Source: Roseibium sp. MMSF_3412 (lineage in GTDB: Bacteria > Pseudomonadota > Alphaproteobacteria > Rhizobiales > Stappiaceae). Taken from it: a stretch of 64,000 nucleotides of DNA. The first letter of the stretch is position 1. Every line of letters begins with the position of its first letter. Shown here in pieces: positions 1-7,255 of this stretch. The notes beneath the pieces are model-generated. The model was not told the origin of the DNA. It searched no databases and saw only the letters and a list, made by a program, of their open reading frames with translations. Where the stretch lies: NCBI RefSeq assembly GCF_030733265.1, contig NZ_JASHJI010000016.1, positions 1 to 64,000 of the forward strand, in the 5' to 3' direction. A program made the position numbers and the translations under genes.

Positions 1-118
1 TTGGAAACCGGACGGTTTCCGGCAGCTTTGCGCCTCGTATCCGAACAAATTCATCCATACCATTGCGGCCTGATTTATGAACGTATGACCTAGAGCACTG
101 CCGGAACACTCCGGTACG

Positions 119-868
119 CTACGCCTTTGTGATGGAGTTGCCGCCGTCGCAGAGCAGCGCAGATCCGGTGACGAAGGAACCGGCATCGCTCAGCAGAAAG
201 AGCGCTGCCCGCGCGATCTCTTCCGGTTCGGCCATGCGCTTCAGGGCATGCAGTCCGGCGACATAGTCGTGAAAGGCCGGGTCATCGCCTGCCATCTCGG
301 TCTTGGTGCCGCCCGGCAGCAGGGCATTGACGCGGATGTTCTGCGGTCCGCCCTCAACGGCAAGCACCTGCGTCAGTCCGGTGAGCCCTGCCTTGGACGC
401 CGCATAGGCCGACATGCCCGGCAAGCCGATCGTATGACCGACAAATGTGGATGTGAACACGATCGATCCGCCCCCCGATCCGGCCATGGCCGGGATCTGG
501 TGCTTTGCAGCCAGGAACGCGCTGGTGAGATTGGTGGCCAGAACCTGGTTCCAGTTCTCCAGGCTCAGGTCAGACACCGGCCCCATGTCGCCCAGCATTC
601 CGGCATTGTTGAACGCCCCGTCCAGTCGCCCGAAAGTGTCCATGGCTGCGCCGACCGAGCTTTCGGCAAATCCTGGATCGGCGACATCGCCGGCGAAAAC
701 CCTTATGCGGGATTTGGCTTCCGGCAGGGCTTTCCTGATCTCTTCCAGCCGGTCCCCGCGCCTTGCAGCCAGAACCAGATTTGCCCCTTCTTGTGCAAAC
801 ATGCGCGCAGCCGCCGCACCGATCCCGCTGCTGGCACCGGTAATTAAAATCGTCTTTCCGCTTAACAC
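119..868 (-). CDS. SDR family NAD(P)-dependent oxidoreductase
   Basis: A classical short-chain dehydrogenase/reductase of 249 residues. The nucleotide-binding motif TGASSGIG is at residues 10-17, NNAG at 87-90, and the catalytic Tyr and Lys are in YAASK (155-159), with a Ser near 140. The open frame runs further upstream, but homology to the family begins at VLSGKTILITG. A GTG at 868 is preceded by GAGGAG at good spacing, so I start there. The C-terminal DGG segment is typical of tetrameric SDRs. The substrate cannot be read from the sequence. It lies alone downstream of pssA, 91 bp away and on the same strand, so it may be the last gene of that run or a separate unit. The general SDR assignment is secure; any specific activity is not. 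Confidence 0.9.
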   Translation of the reverse strand: MLSGKTILITGASSGIGAAAARMFAQEGANLVLAARRGDRLEEIRKALPEAKSRIRVFAGDVADPGFAESSVGAAMDTFGRLDGAFNNAGMLGDMGPVSDLSLENWNQVLATNLTSAFLAAKHQIPAMAGSGGGSIVFTSTFVGHTIGLPGMSAYAASKAGLTGLTQVLAVEGGPQNIRVNALLPGGTKTEMAGDDPAFHDYVAGLHALKRMAEPEEIARAALFLLSDAGSFVTGSALLCDGGNSITKA

Positions 869-959
869 ATCAAGCTCCTCGTAATTGTGAGGCGCTCTAA
901 GTGAACCTGAAACTGTCCGGAAAAAACCCGATTTGCGAGGCCGCTTCGGAATCGCGTGT

Positions 960-1832
960 CTAGCCGCCGTGATCCTTGTCCCGGTCGGCAATGTTGTCGA
1001 GATCCGTGTCGCACTCGTCGCCGTCGTCATCGAGAGCCATGTTCTCGTCGGCCATGACGAGCTTGCGGTGCGCGCGCCAGGAAAACGGGATCGCCAGCAG
1101 ATAAAGCACGGCGGCCCCCGCCACCATGCGGAAGGGATAGCTGACGGTGAGTGCAACGATCAGGACGGCCGCCACGATCAGGGGCAGGACGTAGTCGCGA
1201 CGAACCCTGGTGCCAAGCGTCTTTCCTGAAAAGGTCGGCAGCCGGCTGATCACCAGAAAGGCGATGCCGACCGTATAGGCCGCAACGAATGCGGCGTCGG
1301 CAAACCAGTGCGGAAACAAACCAAGGAAATCGAGGTAAAGCGGCAGCAGCACGGTCAGCGCGCCGGCAGGTGCCGGAACGCCCGTGAAGAAGCGCGACGT
1401 CCAGGCCGGTTTGTTCGGATCATCCAGCGCAACATTGAAACGGGCCAGCCGCAAGGCCATCGAGATTGCGAAGATCAGGGCAGCAATCCAGCCAAGATTG
1501 CCCGCATCCTTGAGCAGCCACAGATACAGCATCAGCGCCGGAACAACGCCGAAATTCACGAAGTCGGAGAGAGAATCAAGCTCCGCGCCAAATCGCGAGG
1601 TGCCCTTCATCAGGCGCGCGACACGGCCGTCCAGGCCGTCCAGAACCGCTGCAAGGATGACGGCGCCGACCGCGAATTCCCAGCGGCCGTCGAAGGCCAT
1701 GCGCACCGCCGTCAATCCTGAACAGAGCGCCAGCAACGTGACCATGTTCGGCACGATGAGCCGCATGGGCACGCGCCGGAACCGCGGCGTCTTGCGGTTC
1801 TTGTCGGCGCTGCTGTCCTTGCTCTCTGCCAC
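960..1832 (-). CDS. pssA: CDP-diacylglycerol-serine O-phosphatidyltransferase
   Basis: An integral membrane enzyme of 290 residues that makes phosphatidylserine from CDP-diacylglycerol and serine. The CDP-alcohol phosphotransferase signature DGx2ARx8Gx3Dx3D is complete, from DGRVAR to the final Asp of LDSLSD, about residues 85-107. Several hydrophobic helices follow and the tail is acidic (MALDDDGDE). The frame stays open far upstream into psd, but that part is a shadow. I start at the GTG at 1832, which lies 8 bp after the psd stop with a GAGG-like site before it, giving the usual N-terminus ending in RFRRVPMRLIVPN. It sits directly downstream of psd, the normal order in rhizobial genomes, where the two act in sequence to make phosphatidylethanolamine. 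Confidence 0.93.
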   Translation of the reverse strand: MAESKDSSADKNRKTPRFRRVPMRLIVPNMVTLLALCSGLTAVRMAFDGRWEFAVGAVILAAVLDGLDGRVARLMKGTSRFGAELDSLSDFVNFGVVPALMLYLWLLKDAGNLGWIAALIFAISMALRLARFNVALDDPNKPAWTSRFFTGVPAPAGALTVLLPLYLDFLGLFPHWFADAAFVAAYTVGIAFLVISRLPTFSGKTLGTRVRRDYVLPLIVAAVLIVALTVSYPFRMVAGAAVLYLLAIPFSWRAHRKLVMADENMALDDDGDECDTDLDNIADRDKDHGG

Positions 1833-1840
1833 GGTCTGCC

Positions 1841-2545
1841 TCAACTCACACGCGTCAGGGCCTGGGCCGGCGCCTGGGGTTGCGAAAGATCCGCGAGGAC
1901 AGTCTCCCCCGCGATCATGGTTTGCCCGAGCGCCACCTTCGGCTGTGTTTCGGCAGGAAAATAGACATCCAGGCGCGATCCGAAGCGGATCAGGCCAAAG
2001 CGGTCTCCGGCTGAAAGCGTTTCGCCTTCGCGCACGAAACAGACGATCCTGCGCGCGACCAGCCCGGCGATCTGCACGACGCCGATCCGGGTTTCGCCCA
2101 TGCTGATGACGAGACCGTTGCGCTCGTTGTCGTCGCTGGCCTTGTCGAGTTCGGCATTGAGGAACTTCCCTGCCCTGTAGGCCACGCGCTCGATCTTGCC
2201 GCCAACGGGAGCGCGGTTCACATGGCAGTTGAACACGTTCATGAAGATCGAAACACGCATCAGCGGTTCGCTGCCGATTTCCAGTTCCTGCGGAGGCCTG
2301 ACAAGACCGACATGGCTCACAACACCGTCTGCGGGCGAAATCACAAGTCCCTCGCCCACCGGCGTAACCCGCTTCGGGTCGCGGAAAAAATAGCAGACCC
2401 AGCCGGTTATAAAGAGCCCGATCCAGAACAGAGGGTCGATGAACCAACCGACAACCAGCGTCGCGACGAGCGAAATGGCTATGAACGGCCAACCCTCCCG
2501 ATGGATCGGGACCAAGGATTTGGTGACGGAATCGACAATCGACAT
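1841..2545 (-). CDS. psd: Phosphatidylserine decarboxylase proenzyme (short form)
   Basis: Phosphatidylserine decarboxylase converts phosphatidylserine to phosphatidylethanolamine at the inner membrane. At 234 residues this is the short alphaproteobacterial type. It has an N-terminal hydrophobic segment (about 20-45), the motif SPADGVVSHVG, and near the C-terminus the FGSR site, where self-cleavage at the Gly-Ser bond would create the pyruvoyl cofactor on the Ser. An upstream TTG at 2575 also lies in frame, but the ATG at 2545 has GGAAG about 8 bp before it and gives the usual start MSIVDSVTKSLVPIHREG, so I use it. The gene is followed by pssA after 8 bp and is almost certainly cotranscribed with it. 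Confidence 0.94.
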   Translation of the reverse strand: MSIVDSVTKSLVPIHREGWPFIAISLVATLVVGWFIDPLFWIGLFITGWVCYFFRDPKRVTPVGEGLVISPADGVVSHVGLVRPPQELEIGSEPLMRVSIFMNVFNCHVNRAPVGGKIERVAYRAGKFLNAELDKASDDNERNGLVISMGETRIGVVQIAGLVARRIVCFVREGETLSAGDRFGLIRFGSRLDVYFPAETQPKVALGQTMIAGETVLADLSQPQAPAQALTRVS

Positions 2546-2733
2546 CAGGATCTTCCGAATTCGGGGTGAGGACAACGAATGCAGTCCCGAGGCAAGGCTG
2601 AGAAACCCGCTTCAGGAAATGCCCTCCTTGCGCTTCTATGCTTCCCCGCTTCTAGAGGCTTTTTGGGGCAATGAGAACCTGTACGCACTGACTTTCCTGC
2701 GGTTTTTCTGAAAAGCGGGCAGAGAGAAACCGG

Positions 2734-3651
2734 TTATTCCGCCGCTTTCCGATAGTCCATTTCCCAATAGGCCGGGCGGCCGTATTTGGAGATCAGGAAA
2801 TCAACCAGCTTCGTGACCTTGGGCGGGATGAATTTGGCAGGCGGATAGACGGCATAGATGTTCCCCGTCCGGGCCACCGGATAGTTTTCCATCACGGCAA
2901 CGAGCCTGCCGTCCCGCAGATCTTCCCAGACGTGAGCAAGTGACTTAACCGTGAGGCCAAGACCGTAAATTGCAGCGTCATAGGCAAAATCACCGCTGTC
3001 CCCGGAAATGACAGGATCCTCGAGATGATAGGCGATCTCGCCTTCCGGTCCCTCGAAGTACCAGACGGGCATGGGGTCGAAGCCGACGCAGTCATGATTG
3101 CGCAGATCGTCCGGCGACCTTGGGATACCCTTGCGTTCCAGGTATTCGGGACTTGCACACAGAACACGCGGGTTGCCGCCGAGTTTGCGGGCGATCAGGC
3201 TTGAGTCAGGCAACGGCGCGCCGCGGATCGCCATGTCGTAGCCTTCCGCAACCAGATCGACGATCCGGTCGGTCATGTCGACTTCGAGCCTCACCTCCGG
3301 ATACAACTCCCTGAATTCTGGCAGGTAAGGCAGGATATGCTTTCGCCCGAAAAAGACGTTGAGCGACATGCGAAGCATGCCGCGCGGAGCGTCTTCCGCG
3401 GCGTCGATCAGTGCGCGTGCGCGGTCCATTTCACCCAGGGCATTGCTGGTGTGACGCAGGAACACCTGCCCCGCCTCGGTCAGGCCAGTGCGCCGCGTGG
3501 TTCTGGCAACGAGTTGGGAACCGAGCTCCTTTTCAAGATTGCTCAACCGGCTGCTGGCCGCCGACGGTGACAGGCCGAACTCCCTGCCCGCGGCAGACAG
3601 GCTGCCGAGCTCGGCCACACGTTTGAAGAACTTCAGATCATCGAGTCGCAT
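2734..3651 (-). CDS. LysR family transcriptional regulator
   Basis: A LysR-type regulator of 305 residues. The N-terminal winged helix-turn-helix occupies about residues 1-60 (LKFFKRVAELGSLSAAGREF, then SPSAASSRLSNLEKELG) and is followed by the linker helix and the periplasmic-binding-protein-like effector domain. The ATG at 3651 begins three bases from the first of three TTCGAA motifs in the upstream region, which suggests autoregulation. It is divergent from a 63-residue protein at 3747. LysR proteins often control the divergent neighbour, so that small gene is a candidate target. The effector is unknown. Confidence 0.92.
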   Translation of the reverse strand: MRLDDLKFFKRVAELGSLSAAGREFGLSPSAASSRLSNLEKELGSQLVARTTRRTGLTEAGQVFLRHTSNALGEMDRARALIDAAEDAPRGMLRMSLNVFFGRKHILPYLPEFRELYPEVRLEVDMTDRIVDLVAEGYDMAIRGAPLPDSSLIARKLGGNPRVLCASPEYLERKGIPRSPDDLRNHDCVGFDPMPVWYFEGPEGEIAYHLEDPVISGDSGDFAYDAAIYGLGLTVKSLAHVWEDLRDGRLVAVMENYPVARTGNIYAVYPPAKFIPPKVTKLVDFLISKYGRPAYWEMDYRKAAE

Positions 3652-3702
3652 TATTCGAAACTTTCGAAAGATATCTTCCAGATTACCCCAATTCTTCGAA
3701 AG
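3652..3702. promoter_or_regulatory. Triple TTCGAA operator-like cluster between LysR gene and small gene
   Basis: Three TTCGAA palindromes lie at 3654-3659, 3663-3668 and 3695-3700 in the divergent intergenic region. The middle one is part of a perfect 10-bp palindrome (3661-3670) and the outer one sits in a CTTCGAAAG context. Spacing of the first two is 9 bp and the third is 32 bp further on. They abut the LysR start codon, which fits repression of its own gene. The assignment to LysR is an inference from position. Confidence 0.5.
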
Positions 3703-3746
3703 CTCGCAACATGAGATAAAGCCTCCACAGACAAAAGGAGCCTGTC

Positions 3747-3938
3747 ATGATCCACACCGGCAACATCTACGAAACACGTGCCCGCGCTGCCCGCAACAAG
3801 GAGCTGAGAGGTCTGGCAAGAGCTGTAACGAACTTTCTCTTCGGTGGCGCTCCGAACCGGCAAGCCCGGAAAAAAGCGCCAGCAAACGACATCGGTGTTG
3901 CTGAAGAAAGCGCACGGACGACCGACCGTGCAGCCTGA
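3747..3938 (+). CDS. Hypothetical small basic protein
   Basis: A 63-residue protein I do not recognise. A strong AAAGGAG site precedes the ATG at good spacing, and the gene starts about 95 bp from the divergent LysR gene, both of which argue that it is real. The sequence is rich in Arg, Ala and Lys with a possible amphipathic helix in the middle (LRGLARAVTNFLFGG) and no signal peptide or membrane segment. It resembles in style, not clearly in sequence, the short Arg-rich DUF1127-type proteins common in Alphaproteobacteria. No function is claimed. Confidence 0.6.
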   Translation: MIHTGNIYETRARAARNKELRGLARAVTNFLFGGAPNRQARKKAPANDIGVAEESARTTDRAA

Positions 3939-4254
3939 TTGCAAGAAAGTACCCTATCGTCAGGCAATCCGGCCATCAGGCACACCTGTTTTTTTTTGAA
4001 ATTGGAAGCTTGTCATGAGACGCGCCGCCTGCAACATAGGCGGCATTCTCAGGGCGGGGTGAAAGTCCCCACCGGCGGTATGCAGTGTGCTGCGAGCCCG
4101 CGAGCGCCTTCCAAGCGGAAGGGTCAAGCAGATCAGGTGAGATGCCTGGGCCGACGGTTACAGTCCGGATGAAAGAGAAACAGCGCTCGGATCGCCATGA
4201 TCCGGGCCGCTCGTGATCGCCTTGGGTGACGTGTCGCAAACAGGGAGATCACCA
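3939..4254 (+). other. Leader region of ribH
   Basis: This 316-bp gene-free stretch holds a T-run at about 3989-3997, a perfect 7-bp GC hairpin at 4024-4044 (GCCGCCT/AGGCGGC, 7-base loop), the FMN aptamer and its expression platform. The GC hairpin ends one base before the aptamer P1 stem and is not part of the standard fold. Nothing else is visible. Confidence 0.6.
4046..4179 (+). promoter_or_regulatory. FMN riboswitch (RFN element)
   Basis: The conserved RFN core is present in order: AGGGCGGGGTGAAAGTCCCC, then ACCGGCGGTA, GAGCCCGCGAGCG, a variable arm, GTCAAGCAGATCAGGTGAGA, and CCGACGGTTACAGTCCGGATG. P1 closes by TTCTC (4046-4050) with GAGAA (4175-4179). There is no U-rich terminator before the gene. 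Instead GTGATC at 4213-4218 can pair with GATCAC at 4247-4252, which overlaps the ribosome binding site GGGAG and reaches to the start of ribH. This suggests control of translation initiation by FMN. Confidence 0.95.
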
Positions 4255-4689
4255 ATGACACACACCCGCTATGCCTTCATCAAGGCCGGTTGGCATTCCG
4301 ACATCGTCGATCAGGCGCTCGAAGGCTTTCAACAGATCATTCCCGCCGAAGAAATCGATGTGTTCGAGGTTCCCGGTGCTTTTGAAATGCCGCTTGCGGC
4401 AAAAAGCCTTGCGAAAACGGGCAAGTATGCAGCTGTCGCAGCCGCGGCACTCGTTGTTGACGGCGGCATCTACAGGCATGACTTCGTTGCGCAGGCTGTC
4501 GTGACGGGCCTGATGCAGGCGGGACTTGAAACGGATGTTCCGGTCCTGTCCGTCTCGCTGACACCGCACCATTTCCAGGAAACGGACCATCATACGGCAA
4601 TCTACCGAGAGCATTTCGTGCTGAAGGGCCGCGAGGCGGCCAAGGCCGCGCTTCAGATCAGCGCATTCCGGAAACAGTTGAGCGCCTGA
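4255..4689 (+). CDS. ribH: 6,7-dimethyl-8-ribityllumazine synthase (RibH2 type)
   Basis: Lumazine synthase condenses 5-amino-6-ribitylamino-uracil with dihydroxybutanone phosphate in riboflavin synthesis. The protein has 144 residues, with the conserved VPGAFEMPLAAK segment and the VVDGGIYRHDFVAQAV region around the substrate pocket. The start MTHTRYAFIKAGWHSDIVDQ is that of the RibH2 isoform found as a second copy in Brucella and other rhizobia. The ATG at 4255 has AGGGAG upstream. The frame stays open to 4213, but that part lies in the riboswitch leader. The gene stands alone behind the FMN riboswitch, away from other rib genes, as usual for RibH2. Confidence 0.93.
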   Translation: MTHTRYAFIKAGWHSDIVDQALEGFQQIIPAEEIDVFEVPGAFEMPLAAKSLAKTGKYAAVAAAALVVDGGIYRHDFVAQAVVTGLMQAGLETDVPVLSVSLTPHHFQETDHHTAIYREHFVLKGREAAKAALQISAFRKQLSA

Positions 4690-4733
4690 GTCAGGTCCCG
4701 GAGAGGAGCAGCACGCTCCTTCCCGGGTTTCCG

Positions 4734-6704
4734 CTACTTCGCCGGGATGTAGTCCGCGGTTCTGCCGCGTGTGACAATTCCAAGCTCGTCGTTTTCCCGT
4801 GCTGCCCGCAAACGTTCCTCGGCCTCGTCGGCTTCGCGCTGACGTGCCCACATCGACGCATAAAGTCCGTTCTTGTCCAGAAGTTCGGTATGGGTGCCGC
4901 GCTCGGCGATCTCCCCTGCTTCAAGCACGATGATCTGATCGGCATTCACCACCGTCGACAGGCGGTGCGCAATCACCAGCGTGGTGCGGTTCTTCGCGAC
5001 CTGATCCAGGGCGGACTGGATCTCCCGTTCCGTGTGGGTATCAAGCGCCGATGTCGCCTCGTCAAGAATGAGGATTGGCGGGGCCTTCAGGATCGTGCGC
5101 GCAATTGCGACCCTTTGCTTCTCGCCGCCGGACAGCTTTAACCCGCGCTCCCCGACTTCGGATGCATAGCCGTTGGGCAGTCTTTCGATGAAATCGTGGA
5201 TCTGCGCCATGCGGGCGGCTTCGCGCACTTCCTCTTCGCTCGCGTCCGGGCGACCATAGCGGATGTTGTAGGCGATGGTGTCGTTGAAAAGGACCGTATC
5301 CTGCGGCACCATTCCGATCACATGGCGCACGCTTTCCTGGGTGACGTCCCTCAGATCCTGGCCGTCGATTTCAACGGCGCCGCCGGTGACATCGTAAAAC
5401 CGGAACAACAGGCGCGATATGGTTGACTTCCCGGCACCCGAGGGACCGACGATTGCGATCGTCTTGCCGGCCGGCACCTCGAAATCAACGCCCTTGAGAA
5501 TCGGACGATCCGGATCGTAGTGAAACTTCACATCCTTGAAGGCGATCTTGCCACCCACCGTATTCAACGGCTCGGCACCGTCCTTGTCCTTGATTTCGGC
5601 CGGAACCAGCAGCAGATCGAACATGGATTCAATGTCTGCGAGACCCTGCCGGATCTCCCTGTACAAGAAGCCGATGAAGTTGAGCGGGATCGAAATCTGC
5701 ATCAACAGCGCGTTGATCAGGACAAAGTCGCCGATGTTCTGTTCACCTGACATGACCGCCCGCGCCGAAAGCGCCATGCAGACCGCCATGCCGATACTCA
5801 GGATCACCGCCTGCCCAAGGTTGAGCCAGGCAAGAGATGTCCAGGTCTTTGTCGCCGCCTTCTCGTATTTTGCCATGGAGACGTCAAAGCGTGCCGCTTC
5901 CATCTTCTCATTGCCGAAATACTTCACCGTCTCGAAGTTCAGCAGGCTGTCGATCGCCTTGGAATTGGCATCGGTATCGCTCTCGTTCATTTCCCGGCGG
6001 ATCCCGATCCGCCAGTTCGAGCATTTGATCGTGAACCAGACATAGGCAACGATCATCACGGCGACGATGATAACGTAGAAGAAGCCGAACTGGTACCAGA
6101 TGACCGCCGCCATGATGGCAAATTCAAAAACAGTCGGGACGCCATTGAGGATCGTGAACCTAACGATCGATTCTATTCCCTTGACCCCGCGTTCGATCAC
6201 ACGGCTGAGGCCGCCTGTCCGCCGCGCCAGATGAAACCGCAGGGAAAGCTGATGCAGATGCCGGAAGGTCAGAATGGCCAGCTGGCGCACGGCATGCTGT
6301 CCGACGCGCGCAAAAAGGGCATCCCGCAACTGGTTGAACGCGACGGCGAGAAAGCGCGCTGCGTTATAGGCAAGGACAAGCATGACGGGCGCAACCAGGA
6401 AAGCCGGAAGCCCTACTTCGGTGCCCGTCAGCGCGTCGGTCGACCAGGCAAAGAAATAGGGCGAAAACACCGTCACGATCTTCGCGATGATGAGTGCAAA
6501 AAGCGCAAGGAGGACGCGCCTTTTCAGATCGGGCCTGTCGGACGGCCAGATGTAGGGCCACAAATTGCCGAGTGTCGACAGCGTGTTGCCCTCGTCCGCG
6601 CTGACAACTTTCGGCGCCTGAGGATCCTGGCTGCCTCTGACCGCGTCGGTGGACCCTTGCGGCGAGGTGGCTGATTGATCTGTCAATTTTTTCTCCGGGG
6701 CCAC
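4734..6704 (-). CDS. Atm1/HMT1-type ABC transporter, fused permease and ATPase
   Basis: A 656-residue half-transporter that would act as a homodimer in the inner membrane. The N-terminal domain (about 50-350) has six membrane segments of the type I exporter fold. The ATPase domain carries Walker A GPSGAGKST, the signature LSGGEKQR, Walker B ILILDEATSALD and the switch His in IAHRLST. It looks like the Atm1/HMT1 family, whose bacterial members export glutathione-bound metals or glutathione polysulfide. The start is a GTG with only a weak ribosome site, 19 bp after the stop of the ArsR gene, so translation is probably coupled. The cysteine-rich ArsR partner supports a metal or thiol stress role; the substrate itself is inferred. 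Confidence 0.9.
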   Translation of the reverse strand: MAPEKKLTDQSATSPQGSTDAVRGSQDPQAPKVVSADEGNTLSTLGNLWPYIWPSDRPDLKRRVLLALFALIIAKIVTVFSPYFFAWSTDALTGTEVGLPAFLVAPVMLVLAYNAARFLAVAFNQLRDALFARVGQHAVRQLAILTFRHLHQLSLRFHLARRTGGLSRVIERGVKGIESIVRFTILNGVPTVFEFAIMAAVIWYQFGFFYVIIVAVMIVAYVWFTIKCSNWRIGIRREMNESDTDANSKAIDSLLNFETVKYFGNEKMEAARFDVSMAKYEKAATKTWTSLAWLNLGQAVILSIGMAVCMALSARAVMSGEQNIGDFVLINALLMQISIPLNFIGFLYREIRQGLADIESMFDLLLVPAEIKDKDGAEPLNTVGGKIAFKDVKFHYDPDRPILKGVDFEVPAGKTIAIVGPSGAGKSTISRLLFRFYDVTGGAVEIDGQDLRDVTQESVRHVIGMVPQDTVLFNDTIAYNIRYGRPDASEEEVREAARMAQIHDFIERLPNGYASEVGERGLKLSGGEKQRVAIARTILKAPPILILDEATSALDTHTEREIQSALDQVAKNRTTLVIAHRLSTVVNADQIIVLEAGEIAERGTHTELLDKNGLYASMWARQREADEAEERLRAARENDELGIVTRGRTADYIPAK

Positions 6705-6723
6705 GGAAAGCGACCCGCTTTCT

Positions 6724-7116
6724 TTAGTCGATCTTCAATTTCGCCGAATGCACGGCTCGATCCGTAGGCGTCTTCAAGGCGTTCAGTTCTTTCCAGAAGT
6801 CCTCCGAGAAGCCCTCCGCCCGGCGCAGCATGTCGTGGTTGAGGAAATAGTGACAATTCCGGCCGCGCGCATCGCAGACCAGAAGCCCCGCATCCTTGAG
6901 CACCTGAAGGTGCTGGGAAACGGTCGATTGCGCCAATGGAAGGTGATCGACGATTTCACCACAGCAGGCTTCATCGCGCATGGCCAACTGCTTGATGATC
7001 GCAAGTCTTGCCGGGTGCCCGAGTGCGCGGAAAATCGCGGCCAGCTCTTCGCAGTTTGACAAGCATTCCGCGCTGGAACCACAGGATTTTCCTGACGGTG
7101 CGCCCGTCTCGCTCAT
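6724..7116 (-). CDS. ArsR/SmtB family metalloregulator, cysteine-rich
   Basis: A winged-helix repressor of 130 residues. The recognition helix region reads LAQSTVSQHLQVLKDAGLL and the wing follows. It is unusually rich in cysteine: C12, C18 and C22 in the N-terminal extension, the pair C51-C52 in ACCGEIV, and two more near residues 81 and 88. Cys residues in these places are metal ligands in the alpha3N type of ArsR/SmtB sensors, so a soft-metal or thiol-reactive inducer is likely. An ATG at 7116 with GAGGGAG upstream is chosen over the in-frame TTG one codon earlier. It heads the operon with the Atm1-type exporter, which it probably represses. Confidence 0.9.
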   Translation of the reverse strand: MSETGAPSGKSCGSSAECLSNCEELAAIFRALGHPARLAIIKQLAMRDEACCGEIVDHLPLAQSTVSQHLQVLKDAGLLVCDARGRNCHYFLNHDMLRRAEGFSEDFWKELNALKTPTDRAVHSAKLKID

Positions 7117-7197
7117 CAAACCACTCCCTCTCTCACAAAACCGTGTTTCATCGTAGATATGCGATGAGTTTGCGAAAAAGCAAGTGGTTCAAACGAA

Positions 7198-7231
7198 ATT
7201 GGCAGGCAGGCTGAAAAGCCTCCCTGCCAAT
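7198..7231 (-). terminator. Probable intrinsic terminator of the LysM gene
   Basis: A 15-bp stem with one mismatch and a GAAA/TTTC loop lies 25 bp downstream of the LysM gene stop. On the minus strand it is followed by TTTCGTTT, a modest U-tract. Confidence 0.6.
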
Positions 7232-7255
7232 GTTCAAAAGGCTAAAGGAACGTCG

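Noticed and set aside
1..118. GGAAACCG/CGGTTTCC hairpin at the window edge, downstream of the SDR gene
   Set aside because: It has a two-base loop and no T-run, and the neighbouring gene is outside the window, so no role can be supported.
1833..2492. Upstream extension of the pssA frame to 510 residues
   Set aside because: It overlaps psd in another frame and encodes Arg/Cys-rich sequence without homology.
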